A DNA stretch of 64,000 nt from [Synechococcus] sp. NIES-970 (GCA_002356215.1 AP017959.1:2434195-2498194); one strand, 5' to 3'. Counted from the first letter of the stretch, positions 18,975 to 29,133 are shown. Notes: generated by a model not told the origin, from the letters alone. Made by a program: numbers and translations.

Positions 18975-19535
18975 TTAAAGGGTCTGGCGCCGTTGTAGCT
19001 GTTTCATGTGATTAAACAGACGCCAGGAATAGTCTCGTGACAGTCCGGCAGTTATGGCTCCCCGCATCACCACATAAAAATACCAGTCATCTGGAGGGAC
19101 TTCCTGGGGCGCTTTGTCGACAACTACATAAATTCGTACCGACAAAAACTCTTGCCCCTGGCACTCAATAGTGACCTGTTCATGGCGATAACCATTAATT
19201 GGGATTTCTTCCCGCTCATCTAGTTTGTCACTCACATGCCAAGGCAAATGATAGAGTACTCCTTCTACATGGCTGCCTGATTGGGGAACCACATCTAAAA
19301 CACCGCAAGTATCACGCTTGGGAGATTTACGATTAAATGCCAGCCGATGGTCTCTCAAAATTCCCAGCCCGACGACATAGTTATGGGCATCCTCACCAAT
19401 AGTCCGCCCCAGATCTACCGGACACATACAAGAACCATAGGCGAAATAATAGAAGCCATCTTCGCGATGGGTCACGACCTTCGGTTCAGGGATAAGGCGG
19501 GTAAAAAACGAGGCGTCAGCCGGATCGAAGGACAT
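18975..19535 (-). CDS. Gamma-glutamylcyclotransferase-like protein
   Basis: 186 residues. The glycine-loop motif FYYFAYGSCMCP near residue 30 is characteristic of the GGCT/AIG2 fold, and the region KLDEREEIPINGYRHE holds the probable catalytic glutamate. Such enzymes release 5-oxoproline from gamma-glutamyl peptides or glutathione breakdown products. Here the motif has two cysteines (SCMC). A role in thiol turnover is inferred from the family. Likely operon with the thioesterase gene 49 bp downstream. Confidence 0.75.
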   Translation of the reverse strand: MSFDPADASFFTRLIPEPKVVTHREDGFYYFAYGSCMCPVDLGRTIGEDAHNYVVGLGILRDHRLAFNRKSPKRDTCGVLDVVPQSGSHVEGVLYHLPWHVSDKLDEREEIPINGYRHEQVTIECQGQEFLSVRIYVVVDKAPQEVPPDDWYFYVVMRGAITAGLSRDYSWRLFNHMKQLQRRQTL

Positions 19536-19653
19536 TGATGAAGTACCTCAGGGTGACGAAAAGCGACGAGACGGGTCAAAAGCTTACTTGAATCTCAAAT
19601 AAATTTTAAACAAAATCAAAACTTACCAGATAAATTGGGGCTGGATTTTATTC

Positions 19654-20538
<885 letters not shown>

Positions 20539-20736
20539 ATGACGCCGATCACCTACTCAAAATTTATTCATTTCCTCAAGGAAGAGCTCGCTATCCCTGG
20601 AGAATCAATCTCCGTGATGGAACGTCACCGGGCTAAAGGCTCGGCACACCATCCCTTACCGATGGTTCTCTGGCAATATGGTCTTGTCACCCTTGAACAG
20701 CTAGACCGAATCTACGAATGGCTCGAAACTGCTTAG
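20539..20736 (+). CDS. DUF2949 small protein
   Basis: 65 residues, a cyanobacterial family of unknown function. Landmarks are FIHFLKEELAIPGESI and SAHHPLPMVLWQYGLVTLEQLDRIYEWL, including the conserved LPMVLWQYGL core. It is a soluble, mostly helical protein. No signal peptide. It ends before a clear terminator and lies just before a tRNA gene. Confidence 0.8.
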   Translation: MTPITYSKFIHFLKEELAIPGESISVMERHRAKGSAHHPLPMVLWQYGLVTLEQLDRIYEWLETA

Positions 20737-20812
20737 GGCTTGTAACTTCTCTTGTTAGGCGATCGCCCCGATCTATCACCTATTAGATGTCTGCTGAAGA
20801 AAGTGCCACGGG

Positions 20813-20838
20813 GAGTATTCTCAAATACTCTCTTTTTA
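20813..20838 (+). terminator. Rho-independent terminator after the DUF2949 gene
   Basis: GAGTATT (20813-20819), a CTCA loop and AATACTC (20824-20830) form a perfect 7-bp stem followed by TCTTTTT. Confidence 0.93.
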
Positions 20839-20934
20839 GATAGCAACTTTTTCCCTAGGGATACAGCCCAGTTGAAAAACTTGGGAAACAACTTCTGCAT
20901 CATGGAAAAATATGCTATTGTTGTATTCCTGTAT

Positions 20935-21007
20935 GGGCACGTGGCTCAGTGGATAGAGCATCAGATTCCGGTTCTGAGGGTCGGGGGTTCGAATCCCTCC
21001 GTGCTCG
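20935..21007 (+). tRNA. tRNA-Arg (anticodon CCG)
   Basis: A complete cloverleaf of 73 nt without CCA. The acceptor stem is GGGCACG with CGTGCTC (one G-U pair). The D arm is GCTC/GAGC and the anticodon stem TCAGA/TCTGA. The loop TTCCGGT gives anticodon CCG, reading the arginine codon CGG. The T arm is GGGGG TTCGAAT CCCTC. The discriminator is G at 21007. A T-rich terminator follows. Confidence 0.96.
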
Positions 21008-21026
21008 TCAAAAAAAGAAAAAAATC

Positions 21027-21066
21027 AACGACTTGCTTCCCGGAAGGGGCAGGTCGTTTTTCTTGG
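21027..21066 (+). terminator. Terminator after tRNA-Arg
   Basis: AACGACTTGCTTCC pairs with GGGGCAGGTCGTT (G-U allowed), with CGGAA in the loop, then TTTTTCTT. Confidence 0.85.
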
Positions 21067-21142
21067 GGACGATTCAGCTTCTAGCTTAAGGGAACTTGAT
21101 ATACTGAAGGACAGTCCGCTACTATGCACGTTTTGCGATTTT

Positions 21143-21472
21143 ATGGCCGAACCGATTCCGCCGATTACGTTACCGCCGATCACAGATCCGGCGATCGAGG
21201 GGCAATGGCTCCAACAATCTCTACAACATTGGCTGGATACAGAATTTCTTCCGGAGCCCGCCAACGAAAAAATTGCTAATCGCGCCCGAGAAATTTATGT
21301 GCGCCAGCGGCTCGAAGGGGAAAATGATTTGGGCTCCCTGGTGATTGCGATCGTCACAGAGATGCGATCGTTCAATTTTAAAGAATCTTTCTATGGTGAA
21401 TTTGCCGTCGCCAATGCCGTAAGTGATCTTATTCTCGATAGCCTAGGCATTGATCGCTGCTGTGGCAATTAA
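21143..21472 (+). CDS. Conserved cyanobacterial hypothetical protein
   Basis: 109 residues, soluble and acidic. It begins MAEPIPPITLPPITDP and carries a helical middle (SLQHWLDTEFLPEPANEKIANRAREIYVRQRLEGENDLGSL) and FYGEFAVANAVSDLILDSL. Two cysteines are near the C-terminus (RCCGN). I do not recognise a function, but the composition and the clean start argue that it is a real gene. Confidence 0.65.
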   Translation: MAEPIPPITLPPITDPAIEGQWLQQSLQHWLDTEFLPEPANEKIANRAREIYVRQRLEGENDLGSLVIAIVTEMRSFNFKESFYGEFAVANAVSDLILDSLGIDRCCGN

Positions 21473-21499
21473 AGGTTACTCACTGACTATAGAGCTCAT

Positions 21500-21781
21500 A
21501 TGATCTCTAAAAAAATATTGGATCTCTATCAAAGTTTCAAAAATTATCTGTTAAGCAAAATGAGCGAAATACGTAAGCCGAAAGAGATTTTGAAAATAAT
21601 GGATAAAAATGGAGTCCGAAATGATCAAAATCTCCTTATTCAATTAAATGCTGAATTATTAGTGTCATTATCTTTAGAATCCGAAAAAGTATCTAGAAGG
21701 AATCTGGCAATTGCAAAGATATCTTGCATTGTCGCTGTTATCGCACTGATTATTTCAGGTATTCAAGTAATTGGAACTTAG
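21500..21781 (+). CDS. Small hypothetical protein with C-terminal membrane helix
   Basis: 93 residues. The N-terminal two thirds are charged and helical, and the last ~20 residues (ISCIVAVIALIISGIQVIG) form a membrane segment. The codons are much more AT-rich than in the neighbours, suggesting recent acquisition or a rarely expressed gene. It is followed by a terminator-like inverted repeat. Function unknown. Confidence 0.55.
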   Translation: MISKKILDLYQSFKNYLLSKMSEIRKPKEILKIMDKNGVRNDQNLLIQLNAELLVSLSLESEKVSRRNLAIAKISCIVAVIALIISGIQVIGT

Positions 21782-21790
21782 CAAAACTGA

Positions 21791-21833
21791 AAAATAAGAC
21801 AATTCATTACTTGATTATCTTATTTTATTTTTA
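21791..21833 (+). terminator. Terminator-like inverted repeat
   Basis: AAAATAAG (21791-21798) pairs with CTTATTTT (21819-21826) around a 20-nt loop, followed by ATTTTT. It lies between two convergent genes. Confidence 0.65.
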
Positions 21834-21836
21834 ATA

Positions 21837-22574
21837 TTACTTAGAAGCAGGAATATCAAAGAGCACCTGACTCATATAACGCTCCGCCCAGTCCGGATCA
21901 AAGGCTTTTTCCAGGACGCGGCGGGTTTTGTCGTTGCGTTGCTGCTCTTGGCAGTAATGTTGTTGTCCAGCTAAATAAATCGCCTGTTCTGCCGGGGGGA
22001 GGGGACTGAGGGTTTTGGCTTGCTGACAATGAATCGTTAAAAATTCCCGTACCCGTTCTAAAAACTGCTGTTCTTCACTAGCATTGCTGGGGCGAATAAA
22101 GAGGCAAAATTCCGAAAAAATCGCGCCCCATTCCGGTAGATCGCGGGGCTGGGAAAAATTCAAAGAATCTTGATTTTGCCGCAGTTTTTCCTGATATGCC
22201 ACGGAAAGCGTTTTATCTGCACTGGTGGGCGACAGATCGGCGATCGCCGCACTAACCCCCCGGGGATTCCCGACTAAATCGCAGCCAAACATCGGTAGGG
22301 CATATTCGGTGCGGGGAAACATCACGCAGTGGAGAATATCAAGATTTGCCCCCACTTTTGCCATTTCTAGGTGCATTTTGCGGAAATGCTGACTCTGGTA
22401 GCAGGTATTCTCGATGGTCAACCGCTCCCCTTCTAGTTTGCCTTCGATATAACCAAGGTCGTCAGGCAGGGTAAAGGGTTCGAGGTCAAGGTTTTCCTGC
22501 CAGGTGTCGAGGATCACCCCGGCGAGCTGTTCAATGAGGGGATAAAAGGTGGGCTTGGTGGTGGGAGCACTCAT
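21837..22574 (-). CDS. pcyA: Phycocyanobilin:ferredoxin oxidoreductase
   Basis: A ferredoxin-dependent bilin reductase that converts biliverdin IXalpha to phycocyanobilin in two two-electron steps. 245 residues, normal length. Landmarks are [39 protein letters not shown], in which His88-type and Asp105-type catalytic positions occur, and [15 protein letters not shown]. Start at the ATG at 22574. It supplies the chromophore for the phycocyanin encoded 8 kb away. Confidence 0.97.
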   Translation of the reverse strand: MSAPTTKPTFYPLIEQLAGVILDTWQENLDLEPFTLPDDLGYIEGKLEGERLTIENTCYQSQHFRKMHLEMAKVGANLDILHCVMFPRTEYALPMFGCDLVGNPRGVSAAIADLSPTSADKTLSVAYQEKLRQNQDSLNFSQPRDLPEWGAIFSEFCLFIRPSNASEEQQFLERVREFLTIHCQQAKTLSPLPPAEQAIYLAGQQHYCQEQQRNDKTRRVLEKAFDPDWAERYMSQVLFDIPASK

Positions 22575-22743
22575 GGATATTAGTAGAGAAGTTTTAAAAA
22601 AGGGGTTTCAAAAAGCTTAGGGTTGGGGATAGGGATCAACGGCGATCGCTTTCGATCCAGAATTTCAGAACCAAAGATATACTGGAACCGCTGCTAATGC
22701 GGCAGAATTGTCCCATAAATTAACGTTTGCGAAGGATACGCCC

Positions 22744-22920
22744 ATGTTTGGCTTAGGTTGGCCGGAAGTTTTGCTAATTTTAGGGGTTGTGGTCTTGATT
22801 TTTGGCCCGAAGAAAATCCCGGAAGTGGGGGCGGCCCTCGGTAAAACTCTCCGGGGCTTTAAGGAAGAAATCGAGGCTCCAGAAGGCCAGGACGACTATA
22901 GTGACTCGGAGCGTCGTTAA
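22744..22920 (+). CDS. tatA: TatA/Hcf106-like twin-arginine translocase subunit
   Basis: 58 residues. The membrane helix and hinge MFGLGWPEVLLILGVVVLIFGPKKIPEVGAALGKTLRGFK is the TatA/E signature, including the F-G-P-K-K-I-P-E motif. A short acidic tail follows. It forms the protein-conducting part of the Tat pathway in thylakoid and plasma membranes. The ATG at 22744 is the correct start; a longer reading adds 12 non-family residues. Confidence 0.92.
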   Translation: MFGLGWPEVLLILGVVVLIFGPKKIPEVGAALGKTLRGFKEEIEAPEGQDDYSDSERR

Positions 22921-22961
22921 TTGACGTCATTGGATTGCGATCGCCTAATTTTTCCTGAACG

Positions 22962-23942
22962 ATGATCGAAGTTAAACAGCTCAGTAAAACCTATGGCCAG
23001 ACAGTGGCGATCGCCGACCTGAGTTTTCGGGTCGAGGCGGGGGAAATTGTCGGTTTTTTGGGGCCAAACGGCGCGGGGAAAACCACGACCCTCCGCATTT
23101 TAAGTGCCTATCTGCCGGCGACGGCGGGCACAGCGAAAGTTGTGGGTTATGATGTCCACGACGAATCGATGGCAGTGCGGCGTAACTTGGGTTATCTGCC
23201 AGAAAATCCGCCCCTCTATCCAAATATGACCGTGGTGGGCTTTCTGGATTTTGTCGCCCAAATTAAAGGAATTCCCCCAGGCGATCGCCCCGAAAAAATT
23301 ACTGCTGCTTTGGAAAAATGTCAGTTGCAGCCCAAGGCCAATGTCCATATCCGCAAGCTATCTAAGGGCTACCGACAGCGGGTGGGCATCGCCCAGGCGA
23401 TCGTCCATGACCCGCCGGTGATTATCCTCGATGAACCCACCGTTGGTTTAGATCCGGCCCAGATGATCGAGGTGCGCCACCTGATCAAATCCCTTGGGGG
23501 TGATCGCACGGTTTTGCTTTCCACCCATTTACTGTCAGAGGTGAGCCTCACCTGCGACCGGGTAGTCATGATTAACCAAGGGCATCTCGTCGCTACCGAT
23601 ACGCCCGCCAATCTGCAACATCACTTTCTCGGTGGCCACGGCTATGACATCGAAATTGATGGCGACCGCCCCCAGCTGGAAAATGTCCTGGCACCCTTGG
23701 GAATCGTCAGTCGCATTGAACCACTCGAGTCAGGCGATCGCCCCCGTTTCCGCTTAACCACTGCTGATAATCCTGATTTGGGTCGAGACATTGCCAGAAC
23801 CCTCGTCAATAGTGGCATTCATCTCTATGAACTGCAACGCTTGCGGCCTAGCCTTGAGGACGTGTTCCTGGAGCTGTTAAAGGCAGAAACGGCTGCGCCC
23901 ACTGAGCCCACTACAGAATTACCCGATGCTGATTCTCAATAA
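22962..23942 (+). CDS. ABC transporter ATP-binding protein (GldA-like)
   Basis: 326 residues. Walker A is GPNGAGKTTTL, Q-loop and YLPENPPLYPNMTV follow, the signature is LSKGYRQRVGIAQA, Walker B is VIILDEPTVGLD, and the H-loop is LLSTHLLSEV. It is the ATPase of an ABC-2 type exporter like GldA. The C-terminal ~90 residues are the family's accessory domain. It overlaps the permease gene by 17 bases, so the two are translationally coupled. Confidence 0.95.
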   Translation: MIEVKQLSKTYGQTVAIADLSFRVEAGEIVGFLGPNGAGKTTTLRILSAYLPATAGTAKVVGYDVHDESMAVRRNLGYLPENPPLYPNMTVVGFLDFVAQIKGIPPGDRPEKITAALEKCQLQPKANVHIRKLSKGYRQRVGIAQAIVHDPPVIILDEPTVGLDPAQMIEVRHLIKSLGGDRTVLLSTHLLSEVSLTCDRVVMINQGHLVATDTPANLQHHFLGGHGYDIEIDGDRPQLENVLAPLGIVSRIEPLESGDRPRFRLTTADNPDLGRDIARTLVNSGIHLYELQRLRPSLEDVFLELLKAETAAPTEPTTELPDADSQ

Positions 23943-24723
23943 TATTGTGGCGATCTTTCGCCGGGAACTCCAAAGCTATTTTTTCTCCCCCCTCGCCTAC
24001 ATTTTTGCGGCACTCCTCTGGTTATTGGGGGGGATTTTCTTTCTCACTCTCCTCATTGGCCCCCAGGGGATCATCACCTTTGTGGCGACCCAGGAACAAA
24101 TGGGGGGAGAGCTACCGCCAGTGGATGTGGCCAGTGAATTTTTACGGGCCTTTTTCGGTGTTTTGGGGGTTTTGGTGCTATTTCTTTTGCCGCTGCTGTC
24201 CATGGGGCTCTATGCCGAAGAACGCAAGCAGGGCACTTTAGAGTTACTCGCTACTTCGCCGATCACCAACTGGGCGGTAGCTGTCGGTAAATTACTTGGG
24301 GTTCTGACTTTTTTTTCGGTTCTACTGCTACCGATGATTATTTGGGAACTGATTATTTTCACAGGGGCAGAGCCAGCCTTTCCCCTGGGTCTTTTACTAC
24401 TGCCCCACCTAGGATTATTACTACTTGTCGCCGCAATTCTCTCCCTGGGGATGTTTATTTCGTCCCTGACAGAAAGTTCCCTGGTGGCGGCGGTGCTCAC
24501 TTTTGGCCTGGTGCTGCTGTTGTGGTTGTTGGATCTGTTGGGCGATCGCCTGCCTGGTGTTTTGGGGGCTGGCCTCAAACATCTATCCCTCCTGAGGCAT
24601 TACAACTATTTCCTCGCCGGCATTTTAGACAGTAGTAGTGTGGTGTTGCTGTTGAGTTATAGCGTCCTTGGGGTGGTGCTGACAGCCCAGTCGATTGAGG
24701 CGCTGCGGTGGACACGGCGTTAG
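23926..24723 (+). CDS. ABC-2 type permease (GldF-like)
   Basis: 265 residues with six membrane helices: FSPLAYIFAALLWLLGGIFFLTLLI, FFGVLGVLVLFLLPLLSMGL, LGVLTFFSVLLLPMIIWELIIF, LLLLVAAILSLGMF, VAAVLTFGLVLLLWLLDLL and SYSVLGVVLTAQS. The polar loop YAEERKQGTLELLATSPIT is the ABC-2 coupling region. It is the membrane partner of the adjacent ATPase. The exported substrate is unknown. Confidence 0.93.
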   Translation: MLILNNIVAIFRRELQSYFFSPLAYIFAALLWLLGGIFFLTLLIGPQGIITFVATQEQMGGELPPVDVASEFLRAFFGVLGVLVLFLLPLLSMGLYAEERKQGTLELLATSPITNWAVAVGKLLGVLTFFSVLLLPMIIWELIIFTGAEPAFPLGLLLLPHLGLLLLVAAILSLGMFISSLTESSLVAAVLTFGLVLLLWLLDLLGDRLPGVLGAGLKHLSLLRHYNYFLAGILDSSSVVLLLSYSVLGVVLTAQSIEALRWTRR

Positions 24724-24766
24724 TGGTTGACCCCAGGGATTCGCAAGTATAAAAGAATTACAGATA

Positions 24767-26314
24767 ATGACGATGAAGATTTGGCAACGGTTGGCACAAT
24801 ATCTCCTCTGGTTTGGTTTGGCCCTAGTGGTGGCGGGGCTGGTGGTATTGGTCGCCACGGGGGAAGGGTTAGCCTATGGTTTCCTGCTGCCGGGCCTGGT
24901 GGTCATGGGTCTAAGCTTGGGTCATCTTTTTCAGCGCCAGGGCTGGTTCACGAATTTTTTGGGGAAACGATCTACTCGCATGGGGACGAATGGTTTAGTC
25001 GGGGCGATCGCCATTGTGGTGATTTTTTGCCTGACAAACTTTCTCGCGGCCCAAATGGTCGTGCGATTAGATCTCACTGAAACCCAGCTCTATACCCTCT
25101 CTTCCCAAACCCAGGGTGTGCTGCAAAATCTTTCCCAGCCTTTAACGGTGCGAATTTTTCAGGGCACAGACGACGCTAATCTGGAACCTTTCCTTGACAA
25201 TTACCAGCGCCTGAACCCCCGCCAGTTCCGCTATGCCCTCGTGGATCCCAACCAGGATATTGCCGCTGCCCGCCGCTTCAATGTCCAAAGTCAGGGGGAA
25301 GTCCATCTCGAATATGGCGATCGCACCCAGTTAGTCACTGTCCTCGCCCAGGGGGAACCCCTCAATGAGAGTCTACTGACCAATAGCATTTTGCGGATCC
25401 AAGGCGATCGCCAACCCCATTTTTATCTACTCCAGGGCCATGGGGAACCGCCCCTCGATCAAAGTCCAGGAGGTCTTGGGCAAATGGTGCAACTCCTCGA
25501 AAGCCAGAACTACCAAGTGAGCCCCCTGAACCTGATTCAAAACCCTGTGTTGCCTCCTGATGCCGAGGCGATCGCCCTCATTGCTCCTCAAACTTCCCTC
25601 CTGCCCGAGGAAGTGAACCTGCTGCAACAGCACCTCGAAAATCAGGGGAGCTTACTACTATTCCTTGATCCCCAAACGGATCCTGCATTAGATAACCTGC
25701 TTGATGACTGGGGTCTGAGTCTTGACCAACACCTGATTCTCGATGGGATCAACCGGGCCGAATTTTTGGGGCTGGGTCAATCCAGTTTGCTCGTCACTGA
25801 ATATGGGGCACACCCGATCACCGCAGCGCTCACAAACCGCATGTCCATCTATCAAGACGTCAGGCCGCTGTTGTTTGACGCATCAGAAACCATTCAAGGC
25901 ACACCCATTCTGAGCAGTGATGCTGAAACTTGGGCCGAAAGCAATCCTGAAATCCCGGATCCCACCTTTGATCCGCCAGGCGATCGCCAGGGGCCAATCC
26001 CCTTCGGTTGGGCCTTAGAAAAACAAAATCCTGAAGCTACAATGGAGACAATAAGGCTTGTGGCAATCGGTAACAGCACCTTTGTCACCAATGGCTGGCT
26101 CGGACAATATCACAACAGCGATGTGTTTTTAAATACCGTTAACTGGTTGGCTAAAGTCGAGAATGCCCCCCTCGCCATTCAACCCAAAGCCGCCCAAAAT
26201 CGTCGTTTAAATTTAGGCCGTTGGCAAATTATGGCGATCGCTTGGCTCGCACCGATTATTTTTCCCCTAGGGGGCGTGGGCGCCGCAATCTTCTGTCTCT
26301 GGCAACGTCGCTAG
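24767..26314 (+). CDS. GldG-family membrane protein of an ABC exporter
   Basis: 515 residues. Two N-terminal helices (LLWFGLALVVAGLVVLVATGEGLAYGFLLPGLVVMG) and one after NGLVGAIAIVVIFCLTNFL precede a large soluble domain with the GldG-type DUF4350 fold (DLTETQLYTLSSQTQGVLQNL, FYLLQGHGEPPLD, LLLFLDPQTDPALDNLLDDWGL). A C-terminal helix (WQIMAIAWLAPIIFPLGGVGAAIFCLW) closes it. Likely periplasmic companion of the two preceding genes, 43 bp downstream. In Bacteroidetes GldAFG is needed for gliding; here the role is unproven. Confidence 0.85.
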   Translation: MTMKIWQRLAQYLLWFGLALVVAGLVVLVATGEGLAYGFLLPGLVVMGLSLGHLFQRQGWFTNFLGKRSTRMGTNGLVGAIAIVVIFCLTNFLAAQMVVRLDLTETQLYTLSSQTQGVLQNLSQPLTVRIFQGTDDANLEPFLDNYQRLNPRQFRYALVDPNQDIAAARRFNVQSQGEVHLEYGDRTQLVTVLAQGEPLNESLLTNSILRIQGDRQPHFYLLQGHGEPPLDQSPGGLGQMVQLLESQNYQVSPLNLIQNPVLPPDAEAIALIAPQTSLLPEEVNLLQQHLENQGSLLLFLDPQTDPALDNLLDDWGLSLDQHLILDGINRAEFLGLGQSSLLVTEYGAHPITAALTNRMSIYQDVRPLLFDASETIQGTPILSSDAETWAESNPEIPDPTFDPPGDRQGPIPFGWALEKQNPEATMETIRLVAIGNSTFVTNGWLGQYHNSDVFLNTVNWLAKVENAPLAIQPKAAQNRRLNLGRWQIMAIAWLAPIIFPLGGVGAAIFCLWQRR

Positions 26315-26458
26315 AATTTGTGCCCAATTTCAGTAAATTTTAAAAAAATAAGATTAAAACATTATTAACTTTTGGGAATGATAGTCTAAATTACAGAAAG
26401 TGCTATTATCAATTTGCATTCCCCACACACAGACCCACAGTAGAGGAAAGAATTCATC

Positions 26459-28036
26459 ATGGCGAACGCACCTGTATCCCCAGTGGTGCTCGTAATCTTA
26501 GATGGCTGGGGCTACCGTCAAGAAACTAATGCAAATGCCATCGCGACTGCCGCAACCCCCAATGTCGATGCCTTTTTCGCTACATACCCTTCGACATTAA
26601 TCCACACATCTGGAAAGAGGGTGGGATTGCCAGACGGTCAAATGGGAAATTCTGAGGTGGGTCACCTCAACCTAGGGGCAGGTCGCGTTGTCCCCCAAGA
26701 ACTCGTCCGAATCTCCGATGCCATTGAAGATGGTTCCTTCCTCCGCAACGATGTGCTCGTTAAAGTCTGTCGCGAAACTCGCCAAGCTGGGAAGAAGCTC
26801 CATTTAATCGGTCTTTGCTCTGATGGGGGTGTCCATTCCCACATTAACCATCTGCTTGGTCTATTAGATCTCGCCAAAGTTAATGGCATTGCTGATGTTC
26901 ATATCCATGCCATTACCGATGGCCGGGATACCAACACCACCGAAGGGATTCGCTATCTGCAACAGATCCAATCCCATATTGATAAATTCGGGGTTGGCTC
27001 CATCTCTACCATTAGTGGCCGCTACTTTGCCATGGACCGCGATCGCCGTTGGGACCGGGTCAAGCAAGCCTATGACGTGATGACCCAAAATGACGCCATT
27101 GATGAACGCTCCTTTGCAGAGATTCTCCAGGAACAATACGACCAAGGAGTCACCGACGAATTTATTCCCCCGGTACGTCTCAAAGCTGGGGCGATCGAAG
27201 CGGGTGATGGGGTGATTTTTTATAACTTCCGCCCTGACCGCTCCCGTCAATTGTCCTATGCATTTGTCGATCCAAACTTCCAGGGCTTTGAACGGGGACA
27301 AATTCCGGATCTAAATTTTGTCACCTTTACCCAGTACGATGTGAACTTACCGGTACCGGTAGCCTTTGCCCCCCAAAATTTGACAAAAATTCTTGGGGAA
27401 GTGATTGCGGATAATGGTCTAAAACAGTTCCGTACCGCTGAAACAGAAAAATATCCCCACGTCACTTATTTCTTCAATGGCGGCCTGGAAGTGGCCTTTG
27501 CAGGGGAAGACCGCGAATTGATTGCGAGCCCCCAGGTGGCCACCTATGACCAAAAGCCGGAAATGTCAGCCCAGGCAGTGACGGATGCGGCTTGCAAGGC
27601 GATCGAAAAAGGGATTTACAGCCTAGTCGTCATCAACTATGCCAACCCAGATATGGTTGGTCATACCGGCAAACTCGAAGCGGCGGTTCAGGCGATCGAA
27701 GCGGTGGATGCCTGCCTAGGCCGCTTGGTTGCCACCGTCGGTAAGATGGGAGGAACGACTCTCATCACCGCTGACCATGGTAATGCCGAATATATGGCCG
27801 ATGAAAATGGCAAATCTTGGACGGCCCACACCACAAATCCGGTGCCATTTATGCTCATTGAAGGAGAACAGCGAAAAGTAGTTGGCCATGGTGCCGACGT
27901 CATGCTGCGGGAAAATGGCTGCCTGGCGGATGTGGCCCCAACTATTCTCGATATTCTCGGCATTGAGCAACCGGAAGAAATGACCGGAAAATCTTTAATC
28001 GCCCCTGCCCCTTATGCAGTCACCCATCGCCGCTAA
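26459..28036 (+). CDS. gpmI: 2,3-bisphosphoglycerate-independent phosphoglycerate mutase
   Basis: 525 residues, a binuclear-Mn enzyme of glycolysis converting 3- to 2-phosphoglycerate. It begins with VVLVILDGWGYRQE (metal Asp), and the nucleophilic serine is in GQMGNSEVGHLNLGAGR. Other metal-binding stretches are HAITDGRDT, ISGRYFAMDRDRRWDR, YANPDMVGHTGK and TADHGNAE. Start at the ATG at 26459 after AGAGGAAAG. It is followed 55 bp later by secG. Confidence 0.98.
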   Translation: MANAPVSPVVLVILDGWGYRQETNANAIATAATPNVDAFFATYPSTLIHTSGKRVGLPDGQMGNSEVGHLNLGAGRVVPQELVRISDAIEDGSFLRNDVLVKVCRETRQAGKKLHLIGLCSDGGVHSHINHLLGLLDLAKVNGIADVHIHAITDGRDTNTTEGIRYLQQIQSHIDKFGVGSISTISGRYFAMDRDRRWDRVKQAYDVMTQNDAIDERSFAEILQEQYDQGVTDEFIPPVRLKAGAIEAGDGVIFYNFRPDRSRQLSYAFVDPNFQGFERGQIPDLNFVTFTQYDVNLPVPVAFAPQNLTKILGEVIADNGLKQFRTAETEKYPHVTYFFNGGLEVAFAGEDRELIASPQVATYDQKPEMSAQAVTDAACKAIEKGIYSLVVINYANPDMVGHTGKLEAAVQAIEAVDACLGRLVATVGKMGGTTLITADHGNAEYMADENGKSWTAHTTNPVPFMLIEGEQRKVVGHGADVMLRENGCLADVAPTILDILGIEQPEEMTGKSLIAPAPYAVTHRR

Positions 28037-28091
28037 TCGGTTATCCTAAGGGATCTAGCCCTCAGCTTCTGTCTATTTAATCTTAAGTTCT

Positions 28092-28334
28092 ATGTTGGAA
28101 TCTATTTTACAAATCGTGTGGATGGTCTCAGCGGTGGGGTTAATCCTGCTGGTTCTGCTCCATAGTCCCAAAGGGGATGGTCTCGGTGGTATTGGCGGTC
28201 AAGCCCAAATGTTTACAAGCACCAAGAGTGCTGAAACAGCTCTTAACCGTGCTACCTGGATTCTTTGCATTACTTTCATGAGTTTAACGGTGATCCTGAG
28301 CGCTGGTTGGCTCACTCCTGTTGTCGGTCAGTAG
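28092..28334 (+). CDS. secG: Preprotein translocase subunit SecG
   Basis: 80 residues with two membrane helices (LQIVWMVSAVGLILLVLLHS and ATWILCITFMSLTVILSA). The conserved middle loop is PKGDGLGGIGGQAQMFTSTKSAETAL. It is a small subunit of the SecYEG channel. Its reading frame overlaps that of the next gene only if that gene starts at a TTG. Confidence 0.95.
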   Translation: MLESILQIVWMVSAVGLILLVLLHSPKGDGLGGIGGQAQMFTSTKSAETALNRATWILCITFMSLTVILSAGWLTPVVGQ

Positions 28335-28353
28335 AACACCTTTGCTATTGCTA

Positions 28354-29133
28354 ATGCCACTGGTTGTTTTTTTGCGACGTCATCTCTTGGGGTGGCGTTT
28401 TTGGTTTGCTTGGATATGGGGCCTAGTGATCGCCTTCGGGATCCATTGGGGGAGCTATGGCCTCAGTCCTGAGGTGATTTCCCAACTGCCCCAACTCCAT
28501 TACCATCCGTTACCAGAAACCTTGGCAACTTTACCGGTCAGCACTGATCAGGATTATTTTTCAGAGGTGACTACTACTCCTATGGGCCACCTAATTTGGA
28601 CAAATTTTCCTATCAAAGTTTATCTGCCTGACCTTGATACCTCCGTGAGTCCAGCGGCTCAGACCCGACAACAGCAATGGCAACAAGCGGTTACCGAGGC
28701 GATCGCCCAATGGCAACCTTATCTTCCCTTGGTAATCACCTCGGAACTGGAAACAGCCGATATTGTGATTCGACGCCAAGCGCCGCCCGTTCAGAAACAG
28801 GTAGATCCGAAGACGGGAGCAAGTCGCTATTTTCTGGGTCGCAATGCCGAAACCCGCTACGAATTTTATGTGGATGCTGACCAGATTCTGCGCCACCGCA
28901 TGACGATTTTTCTCAATGACCACCAAGGGGCGATCGCCACCGAAAACACTGCCCGCCACGAACTGGGCCATGCCCTTGGTATCTGGGGTCATAGCCCAAA
29001 TTCTGAAGATGCCCTGTTTGCAAGTCAATTGGGTGCAGCCTCGCGGATCACCACCACCGACATCAATACACTCCGAAAAATTTACCAACAACCCACCCGC
29101 TTGGGGTGGCCAATGCCAGGCTTTAAACAATAG
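28354..29133 (+). CDS. Matrixin-like (M10) zinc metalloprotease
   Basis: About 259 residues. It begins with a basic segment and an N-terminal membrane helix (FWFAWIWGLVIAFGIHW), so it is probably anchored or exported. The zinc-binding motif is ARHELGHALGIWGHS (HExxHxxGxxH), near residue 213 of the product. A cysteine switch is not seen. The first Met is at 28354; a TTG at 28321 would overlap secG. Substrate unknown. Confidence 0.8.
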   Translation: MPLVVFLRRHLLGWRFWFAWIWGLVIAFGIHWGSYGLSPEVISQLPQLHYHPLPETLATLPVSTDQDYFSEVTTTPMGHLIWTNFPIKVYLPDLDTSVSPAAQTRQQQWQQAVTEAIAQWQPYLPLVITSELETADIVIRRQAPPVQKQVDPKTGASRYFLGRNAETRYEFYVDADQILRHRMTIFLNDHQGAIATENTARHELGHALGIWGHSPNSEDALFASQLGAASRITTTDINTLRKIYQQPTRLGWPMPGFKQ

